Source of the DNA: Gemmatimonadota bacterium
GTDB lineage: Bacteria; Gemmatimonadota; Gemmatimonadetes; Longimicrobiales; Gaopeijiaceae
DNA length: 6,790 nt
Assembly: GCA_003567615.1 (NCBI GenBank)
Contig: PWZC01000125.1
Coordinates: 1 to 6,790 of the forward strand
Direction of reading: 5' to 3'
The notes beneath the pieces are model-generated. The model ran no database searches. It was not told where the DNA came from and was given only the letters and a program-made list of their open reading frames with translations. How positions within the stretch are numbered: the stretch's first letter is position 1; each line of letters starts with the position of its first letter. This document shows positions 1-5,844 of the stretch, one piece after another. A program made the position numbers and the translations under genes.

Positions 1-5
1 CATGA

Positions 6-34
6 CCCTCGCAAGCTAGGGAAGCCCGCGAGGG
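6..34. repeat. Inverted repeat CCCTCGC-N15-GCGAGGG around the divergent promoter -10
   Basis: The half-sites CCCTCGC (6-12) and GCGAGGG (28-34) are perfect inverted copies with centres 22 bases apart, about two helical turns. They flank the candidate leftward -10 box at 13-18. That geometry suits a dimeric repressor or a small RNA hairpin; the inner GGG-AAG-CCC could extend the hairpin. Its presence is directly seen. An operator role is inference, and in such GC-rich DNA a 7-base repeat can arise by chance. Confidence 0.4.
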
Positions 35-42
35 GGTGTCAA
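13..42 (-). promoter_or_regulatory. Candidate leftward sigma70-type promoter for a divergent gene off the left edge
   Basis: Read on the minus strand there is a perfect TTGACA -35 box (plus 37-42), an 18-base spacer and a weak -10 TAGCTT (plus 13-18, matching three of six consensus positions). A minus-strand ATG lies at 3-1, preceded by GCGAGGG, so a gene may begin at the window edge. The -10 is so close to that ATG that the transcript would be almost leaderless if both are used; the true start may instead lie further left, outside the window. The perfect -35 is what makes this worth listing. The -10 is poor. Confidence 0.35.
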
Positions 43-75
43 CGAATCCGGGCGGCGCGGTCACAGGAATCGGAT

Positions 76-91
76 TGTGGAGCGCTCCGCA
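76..91. promoter_or_regulatory. Palindrome upstream of the Ada-like gene, possible operator
   Basis: The core GGAGCGCTCC (79-88) is a perfect 10-base palindrome, and the flanks extend it to a 16-base imperfect one (TG at 76-77 pairs with CA at 90-91). It ends 62 bases before the Ada-like start codon at 154. I could not find a convincing -35/-10 pair for that gene, so the relation to transcription is unknown. The same 10-base core occurs at 4430-4439 inside the lipoprotein coding sequence, which shows that the core alone is not specific to this promoter region. Confidence 0.28.
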
Positions 92-153
92 CCCCATCAC
101 CTTTGGGCGGAAGGGGGTTGCGGGACCGATACACCACCGGGCGGAGAGCGCAC

Positions 154-1053
154 ATGGAGGGGGACTACGAGCGGGTCGAAGCGGCCATCCGGTACCTGGA
201 GGCACATGCACGGCGCCAGCCGAGCCTCGACGAGCTGGCGGTCCATCTGGGTCTCAGTGCCGGCCACCTGCAGCGGGTCTTCCGTCGGTGGGCCGGGGTG
301 AGCCCCAAGCGCTTTCTCCAGTTCCTCACGGCCCGATACGCCCGCTCCCTCCTCGAGTCCCGATCCACCCTGCTGGAGGTGGCGTGGGAGGCCGGGCTCT
401 CGGGCCCGGGACGCCTCCACGACCTCTTCGTGGGCATCCACGCCATGACGCCGGCCCAGGTCCGGGCCGGGGGAGCGGGATTGACGCTCCGTTGGGGACT
501 CCATTCCACGCCCTTCGGGATGTGCCTGCTGGGGGTGACCGAGCGGGGTGTGGCCTTCCTTTCCTTCCCGGATCTCCGTCCTGGCGATGCCGGTCCCGGC
601 GAGGACGACGCCGGATCGCCGCCCCCGCCGGCGTTGAGGAAGTACTGGCCCGAGGCGGATTTTCGCCAGGACCGGCAGGGGACCGCGCGCCTGATCCGGC
701 AGATCTTCCGGTTCGGTCCCTCGGCGGACCACGGCCCCCTGACCCTCCACCTCAAGGGGACCAACTTCCAGGTCCGCGTCTGGGAAGCGCTCCTCCGGAT
801 CCCACCGGGGCAGGTGGTGACCTACGGGGAGCTGGCCAAAGCCGTCGACCTCCCATCGGGTGCCCGGGCGGTGGGCGGGGCGGTGGGGCGCAATCCGGTG
901 AGCTGGCTCATCCCCTGCCACCGGGTCATCCGAGGAACCGGTGCCTTCGGCGACTATCGGTGGGGCAGTGCCCGGAAGAAGGCCATGCTCGGGTGGGAAG
1001 CGGCCAGGAGCGACGCCAGCCGCGGACCGGCTTCCGACCCGGACCAGGCCTGA
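154..1053 (+). CDS. AraC-type HTH / methylated-DNA--[protein]-cysteine S-methyltransferase fusion (Ada-like, no N-terminal sensor domain)
   Basis: This 299-residue protein is a direct-reversal DNA repair enzyme joined to a DNA-binding domain. Residues about 5-102 form an AraC-family helix-turn-helix domain, including the typical SPKRFLQFL stretch (50-58) and a second HTH ending in the MTPAQVR region (98-104). Residues about 115-285 are an O6-alkylguanine-DNA alkyltransferase. It shows the FQxxVWxALLxIPxGxxxTY signature (205-224), the Arg of the SGARAVGGAVGRNP stretch (235-248; Arg238 is the likely base-flipping arginine) and IPCHRV (253-258) with acceptor Cys255. The family transfers alkyl groups from O6-alkylguanine irreversibly to this cysteine. 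Classical E. coli Ada (354 residues) has an extra N-terminal zinc domain that senses methylphosphotriesters; it is absent here. I chose ATG 154 because GGAG at 143-146 sits seven bases upstream; an in-frame TTG at 103 is unlikely. The function is secure, the regulatory role less so. Confidence 0.93.
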   Translation: MEGDYERVEAAIRYLEAHARRQPSLDELAVHLGLSAGHLQRVFRRWAGVSPKRFLQFLTARYARSLLESRSTLLEVAWEAGLSGPGRLHDLFVGIHAMTPAQVRAGGAGLTLRWGLHSTPFGMCLLGVTERGVAFLSFPDLRPGDAGPGEDDAGSPPPPALRKYWPEADFRQDRQGTARLIRQIFRFGPSADHGPLTLHLKGTNFQVRVWEALLRIPPGQVVTYGELAKAVDLPSGARAVGGAVGRNPVSWLIPCHRVIRGTGAFGDYRWGSARKKAMLGWEAARSDASRGPASDPDQA

Positions 1054-1061
1054 CCGGGAGT

Positions 1062-1090
1062 TTGCCAAGGCGGGTCATGGGCGCCATCTT
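1062..1090 (+). promoter_or_regulatory. Weak candidate promoter for the antiporter gene
   Basis: TTGCCA (1062-1067, five of six matches to TTGACA), a 17-base spacer and CATCTT (1085-1090, three of six matches to TATAAT) lie just after the Ada-like stop codon. This would give an untranslated leader of roughly 150 bases before ATG 1249. The -10 is poor, and the antiporter gene could instead be read through from the Ada-like gene, since I see no terminator between them. Confidence 0.22.
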
Positions 1091-1214
1091 GCGGCCTTTG
1101 TGCCGGGGCCGGAAATGGAGCGTGCGCAGGGCCAGGCATGGGTACCGCGCAGCGTCACTTCCCTCCCCTGACAACCCCTCATCCACCGAGTCGCCACCCC
1201 ACCGCTTCCAGGCA

Positions 1215-1247
1215 GGGGGGGGCCATCTCCGGGAGAAGACCGCCCCC
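1215..1247 (+). promoter_or_regulatory. Possible leader hairpin that hides the antiporter ribosome binding site
   Basis: An 8-base G run (1215-1222) can pair with CCCCC (1243-1247). Inside this, TCTC (1226-1229) can pair with GAGA (1233-1236) around a CGG loop. The inner stem uses most of the only good Shine-Dalgarno sequence (GGGAG, 1231-1235), and the outer stem ends one base before the start codon at 1249. The remaining intergenic bases from 1054 hold no gene or terminator that I can see. The pairing is directly visible; a regulatory role is inference. Confidence 0.3.
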
Positions 1248-1248
1248 G

Positions 1249-2943
1249 ATGACCGCCTACATCGAACCGGGTTGGCTGAGCCTCGCCCCACCCCTGGTCG
1301 CCATCGCCCTGGCTCTGCTCACACGGGAGGTGGTCCTCTCCCTCTTTGCCGGGGTCTGGATGGGCGCCCTCTTCCTGGCCGGGTGGGATCCCCTCACCGG
1401 CACCGGGACGTCGCTCCAGTTCCTGGTGGACGCCCTGGTGGACGAGGATCACATGGCCATCGTGATCTTCAGCCTGCTCCTGGGTGGGATGGTGGGGGTC
1501 ATGGCCCGGAGCGGCGGGACCCAGGGGATCGTGGACGCGCTGGAGAAGCTGGCCACGACCCGGCGGAGGGCGCAGCTCTTCGCCTGGCTCTCGGCGGCAT
1601 TCATCTTCTTCGACGACTACGCCAACACGCTGATCCGGGGCAATGCGCTCCGGCCCATGACGGACCGGCTCCAGATCTCCCGGGAGAAGCTGGCCTACGT
1701 GGTGGACTCCACCGCCGCCCCTCTGGCGGTGAGCGCCGTGGTCACCACCTGGATCGGCTTCCAGATCACCCAGGTGCGGGACTCCCTGGGCACCCTGGCC
1801 GCCCAGACCCCGGACCCGGAGCACGCCGCCCAGCTCCAGGCCGGTGCCGACAACGCATTTCTCATCGTCCTCCACTCGCTGCCGTACCTCTTCTACCCCA
1901 TCCTGGCCCTCCTCTTCGTCCTCATGGTCATCGTCATGAAGCGGGATTTCGGGCCCATGTACCACGCCGAGCGACGGGCGTATTCGGGGGGAGGGCTCAT
2001 CCGGCCCGGAGCCCAGCCCGCCTCCGATCCCACCTCCGCCGAGCTACAGCCCCCAGCGGACGCCCCTCGACGGTGGATCAACGCCGCCTTCCCGGTCCTC
2101 ACCGTCATCGGGGTGGCGCTGGCGGGTCTCTGGGGAACCGGCGCGGCGGGCCTGGCCCCGGAAGAGCGCACGGTGGTGAACGTCATCGGCGACGCCAATC
2201 CCTTCGCCGCCCTCCTGTGGGCCTCCTTCGCCGGGTGCGCCGTGGCCATCGCCATGGTGACGGCGCAGCGCATCCTCACCCTGAAGGAGGCCCTGGACGC
2301 CTGGCTCGGCGGGATCCAATCCATGCTCATGGCCATCATCATCCTGGTGCTGGCATGGGCGCTGGGCGGCGTCACCGGCGAACTGGGCACCGGGCCCTAC
2401 CTGGCTTCCCTTCTCCAGGACACCCTTCCCCTGGTGATCCTCCCGGCGCTGGTCTTCATCGTGGCGGCTCTCACCGCCTTCTCCACCGGCACCTCGTGGG
2501 GGACCATGGCCATCCTCTTCCCGGTGGTGATCCCCCTGGCCGTGGCCATGGGAGCGGGGGTGGGGTTCGCCGGGGGCGAGAACTACGTCATACTCCTGGG
2601 CACGGTCAGTTCGGTGATGGCCGGCGCGGTCTTCGGGGACCACTCCTCACCCATCTCCGACACCACGGTCCTCAGCTCCATGGCCTCGTCCTGCGACCTG
2701 GTGGACCACGTGCGAACCCAGCTCCCCTATGCCCTGGTCGTAGCGGCGGTGGGGCTGGCGGTGGGCGAGCTCCCGGCTGCCTTCGGGTGGATCCACCCGG
2801 TGATGGGGCTCGGGCTCGGCCTGGTGATCCTCTGGGTCATCCTGCGGATATGGGGGAAGGACCCGGGGTTGAATCTGCCGGCCGCGGAGTCCGGGGCGGA
2901 TCGGCCGGTCCCGGAGCAAGGGACTGCTGCTCCTTCGTCCTAG
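1249..2943 (+). CDS. NhaC-family Na+/H+ antiporter
   Basis: This 564-residue inner-membrane protein belongs to the NhaC family of sodium/proton antiporters. Hydrophobic segments run through most of its length, with a hydrophilic loop at about 231-277 and a polar C-terminal tail after about 536. Family hallmarks are FDDYANTLIRGN (121-132), the SREKLAYVVDSTAAP stretch (144-158), FSTGTSWGTM (411-420) and FGDHSSPISDTT (462-473). The family exchanges Na+ for H+, but relatives such as the malate/lactate antiporter MleN carry organic acids, so the exact substrate is open. I chose ATG 1249 because the protein then starts just before the first membrane segment; the in-frame ATG at 1138 would add a Pro/His/Arg-rich stretch that does not look coding. 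The nearest Shine-Dalgarno is GGGAG at 1231-1235, rather distant. The stop codon overlaps that of the convergent lipoprotein gene. Confidence 0.93.
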   Translation: MTAYIEPGWLSLAPPLVAIALALLTREVVLSLFAGVWMGALFLAGWDPLTGTGTSLQFLVDALVDEDHMAIVIFSLLLGGMVGVMARSGGTQGIVDALEKLATTRRRAQLFAWLSAAFIFFDDYANTLIRGNALRPMTDRLQISREKLAYVVDSTAAPLAVSAVVTTWIGFQITQVRDSLGTLAAQTPDPEHAAQLQAGADNAFLIVLHSLPYLFYPILALLFVLMVIVMKRDFGPMYHAERRAYSGGGLIRPGAQPASDPTSAELQPPADAPRRWINAAFPVLTVIGVALAGLWGTGAAGLAPEERTVVNVIGDANPFAALLWASFAGCAVAIAMVTAQRILTLKEALDAWLGGIQSMLMAIIILVLAWALGGVTGELGTGPYLASLLQDTLPLVILPALVFIVAALTAFSTGTSWGTMAILFPVVIPLAVAMGAGVGFAGGENYVILLGTVSSVMAGAVFGDHSSPISDTTVLSSMASSCDLVDHVRTQLPYALVVAAVGLAVGELPAAFGWIHPVMGLGLGLVILWVILRIWGKDPGLNLPAAESGADRPVPEQGTAAPSS

Positions 2944-4472
2944 CGCGACTCCGGGTCCAACCCTCCGGTTGCCGGGAGTTCGGGGGCTGGCCGAGCGGTG
3001 GCCGACCCGGCGCCGAATACCTGGGCCGAGAACATCCCCAGGTAGTCGCCCCGGGCCGCCGCCTGTCCCTCCGGACCCACCGCCCAGTCGTAGCTGAAGA
3101 GGACGAGTCCCGAAAGCCCCGCCGCCCGGACCATGCGAGACTTCTCCACCGCCCCCTCGAAGGTGGTGTTGTAGACTCCCACCCCCATCCAGACCCGGTG
3201 AGGTCCCCCCGCCCGGAGAGCGCGATCCACCCCGGCCTGGAAGACGTGGGGGAGATTCGTGTAGTTCATGGGAACCACCACGTCCACCAGTCCCAGGGAC
3301 ACCCACTCCTCCCAGGCCTGGAAGCGGTGCACATAGGCGTCCCGGGCGTTGGCGAAGACGGCGGCGGTGAGGGGAATCCCCGGGGCGATGCGGTGGATCT
3401 CTCCCCGGATCCGCTCCACAACCGTGGTGACCCCTTGCCGGTGGAAGTCGGCCCAGTCCTGGGGGAAGGCGTCGGCGTAGGCGAAGACGTCGCCGGCCTG
3501 CCAGGCCCGCTCGGCCGTCCGGAGATCGTTGGGGGACCGGGTGCCCCGGAGGCGAGCCCGGAAGGTCTCCAGGGGCGCCCGTCCAAAGTCGTAGTCGGCG
3601 CTGGGGAGACGGATGTAATCCAGATGGATCCCGTCCACGTCGTAGCGGAGGAGGAGGTCGGCCACCACCTCCGCCAGGTGGTCCTGGACCGGGGGAAGCA
3701 CGGCAGAGGTGTAGAGCCCCTCCACCTGGTCCGGGTTCGCCGCCGCATGGGCCATGAGGGCATCCACGTACCCGGAACTCCGGGGGTCCATGGCGAAGAG
3801 TCGGGGCGCCAGCTCCCGGGGGACGGCCAGGAGTTCGGGGCGCCGATTCACGGCGTGGAGTGGATCGCCATGGCGCCGGTGGGCGCTCCCCACCAGAAGG
3901 GTGTTGAGCCAGGCGTGGACCGACAGGCCCAGCTCGCGGGCTTCATCCAGGACCACCGCCAGCGGATCGTAGCCGGGGAACTGGGAGGAAATGGTGGGAC
4001 CCCGGGGTTCCCGGCCCGAATGGTACCAGGCATCTCCCCGGCCCCGGACCTGCACCAGGAGAGTGTTGAAGCCGGCGGCGTGGGCACGACGAACCGCCAT
4101 CCGCGCCGAGTCGGGGTGGTTGAGGGCGGTGCGCACGATCCAGAGGGCCCGTACCGAGGTCTCGTCGCCACCGAGGGGCGCCACGTCCCGGGTGAGCGGG
4201 GGTGCACCGTCGGACGGACGGTCCAGCCCGGTGGCCGGAGCTCCCCGGGGCTCCATCTCCACCTCCGGGGGGGGGGCGGGCGAACGGTCCCGCTCCGGCG
4301 CCCCGGTCCAGGAGGGCGGGGGGAGTTCCGGGCTCGGGGGTGGCGGCGCTCCAGGCGGAGGACCCTCCGGGACGCACGCCCCGGCGAGCATGGCCACCAG
4401 CACCCATGTACCCACCCCCAGGAAGCTGCGGAGCGCTCCGCCCCGCTGGGTCATTCCGCCATGGCGGTTCAT
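2940..4472 (-). CDS. Probable lipoprotein with GHL10 (family 10-like glycosyl hydrolase) domain
   Basis: The 510-residue product has an N-terminal signal: basic residues, a hydrophobic stretch (about 17-30) and Cys33 in an AGAC lipobox. The -3 position is Ala rather than the usual Leu, so lipidation is likely but not certain. Residues about 34-100 are a Pro/Gly-rich linker that would hold the domain off the membrane. Residues about 106-465 form a GHL10 (DUF187-type) TIM barrel with RALWIVRTALNHPDSA near its start, HAWLNTLLV (186-194), VDGIHLDYIRLP (279-290) and VVPMNYTN (399-406). The family acts on or binds glycans; Asp284 lies at a typical acidic active-site position. The substrate is unknown; cell-wall or extracellular polysaccharide is plausible. 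ATG 4472 is chosen because it overlaps the tadA stop in ATGA, has GGAG six bases upstream, and starts directly before the signal peptide. Confidence 0.88.
   Translation of the reverse strand: MNRHGGMTQRGGALRSFLGVGTWVLVAMLAGACVPEGPPPGAPPPPSPELPPPSWTGAPERDRSPAPPPEVEMEPRGAPATGLDRPSDGAPPLTRDVAPLGGDETSVRALWIVRTALNHPDSARMAVRRAHAAGFNTLLVQVRGRGDAWYHSGREPRGPTISSQFPGYDPLAVVLDEARELGLSVHAWLNTLLVGSAHRRHGDPLHAVNRRPELLAVPRELAPRLFAMDPRSSGYVDALMAHAAANPDQVEGLYTSAVLPPVQDHLAEVVADLLLRYDVDGIHLDYIRLPSADYDFGRAPLETFRARLRGTRSPNDLRTAERAWQAGDVFAYADAFPQDWADFHRQGVTTVVERIRGEIHRIAPGIPLTAAVFANARDAYVHRFQAWEEWVSLGLVDVVVPMNYTNLPHVFQAGVDRALRAGGPHRVWMGVGVYNTTFEGAVEKSRMVRAAGLSGLVLFSYDWAVGPEGQAAARGDYLGMFSAQVFGAGSATARPAPELPATGGLDPESR
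4267..4276. repeat. 10-base G/C homopolymer inside the lipoprotein gene
   Basis: Ten consecutive G on the plus strand are ten C on the coding strand and encode part of SPAPPPEVE in the linker (about residues 64-72). Such tracts can slip during replication and are also common sites of sequencing or assembly length errors. A shift here would move translation into frames that stop at 3943-3945 or no later than 3848, well before the end of the GHL10 domain. In the sequence given the frame is intact. Confidence 0.85.
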
Positions 4473-5059
4473 CGTCGTCTCCGCTCCCGGAAGAAGTCGC
4501 GCAGGAGTCGAGCACAGGGTCCGGCCAGAACGCCGGAGGTCACGGCCATCCGGTGGTTCAGCCGGGGATCCTGAACCAGGTTGCCCAGACTTCCCGCCAT
4601 CCCGGCCTTGGGGTCCGACGCCCCGTACACCAGGCGGTCCACCCTCGCCAGGACCAGGGTACCGGCGCACTGGGTGCAGGGCTCCAGCGTCACGTACAGG
4701 GTCGTGCCGGGAAGACGGGCGGCGCCGGTCCGCCTGCCGGCGCGGCGGAGCGCCACCACCTCGGCGTGGGCCGACGGATCGCTCCAGCGGAGGGTCCGAT
4801 TCCCACCTTCCGCCAGAAGGCGCCCCTCCCGAACCACCACGGCACCCACCGGGACCTCTCCCAGGACCCAGGCTTCCCGGGCCCGTTCCAGGGCACGGGC
4901 CATCCAGGCGGCATCCCCGTTGTGGACAGGTTCCGTCCGGAGGGCGCTCACCGCTCCGGGGCGCGTGAGGGGACGAAGCAATTCATCGGACCCCGGCGGG
5001 CCGCCCCGCCCCGCGTCCGGACCGAAAAACTCAAAAGAGCCCACGTCGGAACCCACCAT
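4469..5059 (-). CDS. tadA: tRNA-specific adenosine deaminase TadA
   Basis: TadA converts adenosine-34 to inosine in the tRNA-Arg(ACG) anticodon, letting one tRNA read several Arg codons. The conserved core starts at WMARALERAREAW and continues with GEVPVGAVV. The catalytic HAE motif is in SAHAEVVAL (plus about 4754-4780), and the zinc ligands are the two cysteines of EPCTQCAG, with Gln where most relatives have Met. GASDPKAGMAGSL, NHR and the C-terminal LLRDFFRERR stretch all match E. coli TadA. The start is unresolved. ATG 5059 and the next codon, GTG 5056, follow GGGAGG by one and four bases and give about 50 residues of non-conserved extension. GTG 4951 gives 160 residues, close to E. coli's 167, but has a badly placed GGAG. 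GTG 5104 is also open. The stop overlaps the next gene's start (ATGA), implying coupled translation. Confidence 0.92.
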   Translation of the reverse strand: MVGSDVGSFEFFGPDAGRGGPPGSDELLRPLTRPGAVSALRTEPVHNGDAAWMARALERAREAWVLGEVPVGAVVVREGRLLAEGGNRTLRWSDPSAHAEVVALRRAGRRTGAARLPGTTLYVTLEPCTQCAGTLVLARVDRLVYGASDPKAGMAGSLGNLVQDPRLNHRMAVTSGVLAGPCARLLRDFFRERRRR

Positions 5060-5124
5060 GCCTCCCGTGACCCTGGTTTCGGTTGGAGAGACCGGTTCCT
5101 TCACCCTCGCCCAGACTCGGGACG

Positions 5125-5796
5125 TCAGTGGGCGGTAGCGCTACGGGGGAGTGGAGCGCCGTCCAGTCGACGATGGATGGCCACCACCCGACCGGTCACC
5201 CGGAGGCGGGTCCGGTCCTCGACCCGGATGGGGTCACCTCCACCGGCGGGAATGAGGATCGTCTCGCCGGAAGCCCGGGAGCACCGGTAGAGCTCAGCTC
5301 CACTGCCATTGGCCACCGTGACCAGGGATCCATCGGATGTGGGGGAGGCCCCGGGATCATCGGGAAGGGAGTCGGCCGGCTCCACCAGGAGAAGGTCACC
5401 GGCCCCGATCCCCAGAGTCGCGAACTCGTCCCCCCGGGTCCGGACGAAGAAGCACCCCCGGGCACCGGCGATGCGCCGGTCCAGGGAAAAGGTGGTCTCG
5501 ATGCCGTCCGTCCGGCGACGGGCATCGGGGTGGGGAAGACCGGCGTAGCAGGGCACCGTCACCGTGTCGGGGTTCAGGTCGACTCCCAGGATCCTCACGC
5601 CCCTCGACCGGGACGGATCCCGCTCCAGATATCCTTTCCGGGCCAGCGTCTTCAGGTGCTCCGAGACCGTCTTCGTACTCTTGATCCCGAACTCCTCACC
5701 GATCTCCCGGATGGAGGGCTGGTAGGTGCGGGTCCGGAGATAACGGACCATGTAATCCAGGATGCGTTGCTCGAGATCACTCAGGACGGCGGGCAT
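5125..5796 (-). CDS. lexA: LexA-family repressor lacking the autocleavage residues
   Basis: This 223-residue protein has a LexA winged helix at about 1-66, with SIREIGEEFG (28-37) and the recognition helix region STKTVSEHLKTLARKGYL (40-57). An S24-like C-terminal domain follows: FFVRTRGDEF (116-125), LGIGAGDLLLV (128-138), GSLVTVANG (156-164) and RVVAIHR (203-209). Ungapped comparison with E. coli LexA, recalled from memory, places Glu124 at catalytic Ser119, Tyr170 at catalytic Lys156, and His89-Pro90 at the Ala84-Gly85 cleavage bond. About nine residues are inserted between the two catalytic positions (near 144-155). Self-cleavage should therefore be impossible, and SOS control by RecA unlikely. 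Recognition-helix residues also differ from E. coli, so the operator should differ. ATG 5796 is chosen for its GGAG seven bases upstream; a TTG at 5832 is less likely. The symbol is by family only. Confidence 0.85.
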   Translation of the reverse strand: MPAVLSDLEQRILDYMVRYLRTRTYQPSIREIGEEFGIKSTKTVSEHLKTLARKGYLERDPSRSRGVRILGVDLNPDTVTVPCYAGLPHPDARRRTDGIETTFSLDRRIAGARGCFFVRTRGDEFATLGIGAGDLLLVEPADSLPDDPGASPTSDGSLVTVANGSGAELYRCSRASGETILIPAGGGDPIRVEDRTRLRVTGRVVAIHRRLDGAPLPRSATAH

Positions 5797-5830
5797 TCCG
5801 CATCTCCAGGGGCAGGCGGGGCGGGAGGGC

Positions 5831-5844
5831 AACCTTTTCAGCTT
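5831..5844. promoter_or_regulatory. Imperfect inverted repeat over the lexA -10 region, possible operator
   Basis: AACCT (5831-5835) and AGCTT (5840-5844) form an inverted repeat with one mismatch around a 4-base centre. It covers the candidate -10 and the expected transcription start of the lexA-like gene, where an autorepressor would bind. It matches neither the E. coli box CTGT-N8-ACAG nor the Gram-positive type GAAC-N4-GTTC. It is short and may be chance. Confidence 0.22.

Noticed and set aside
1075..1965. Minus-strand open frame of 296 codons antisense to the antiporter
   Set aside because: Low-complexity Gly/His/Glu-rich translation without motifs, fully opposite a clear gene.
2908..2933. 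Overlapping hairpins (GTCCC/GGGAC and GGAGCA/TGCTCC) near the convergent stops, considered as a terminator
   Set aside because: The stems are 5-6 base pairs, exclude each other, and no T-run follows on either strand. They lie within the antiporter coding sequence.
2988..2999. TGGCCGAGCGGT, resembling the D-arm of a Leu or Ser tRNA
   Set aside because: No matching T-arm, anticodon stem or acceptor stem surrounds it, and it lies inside the C-terminal coding part of the lipoprotein gene.
36..4574. Open reading frame of 1512 codons on the plus strand
   Set aside because: It crosses the Ada-like gene, the antiporter and most of the antisense lipoprotein gene in another frame. Its translation is a Gly/Pro/Arg/His-rich mixture with no domain, as expected for a shadow frame in GC-rich DNA.
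4951..5124. A tRNA-Ser or other tRNA gene next to tadA, a common neighbour in some genomes
   Set aside because: No T-loop, anticodon arm or acceptor stem could be found on either strand.
5538..5543. Ala85-Gly86 of the LexA-like protein as a cleavage site
   Set aside because: Ungapped alignment puts this pair four residues before the normal position, and without the catalytic Ser and Lys it could not be used anyway.
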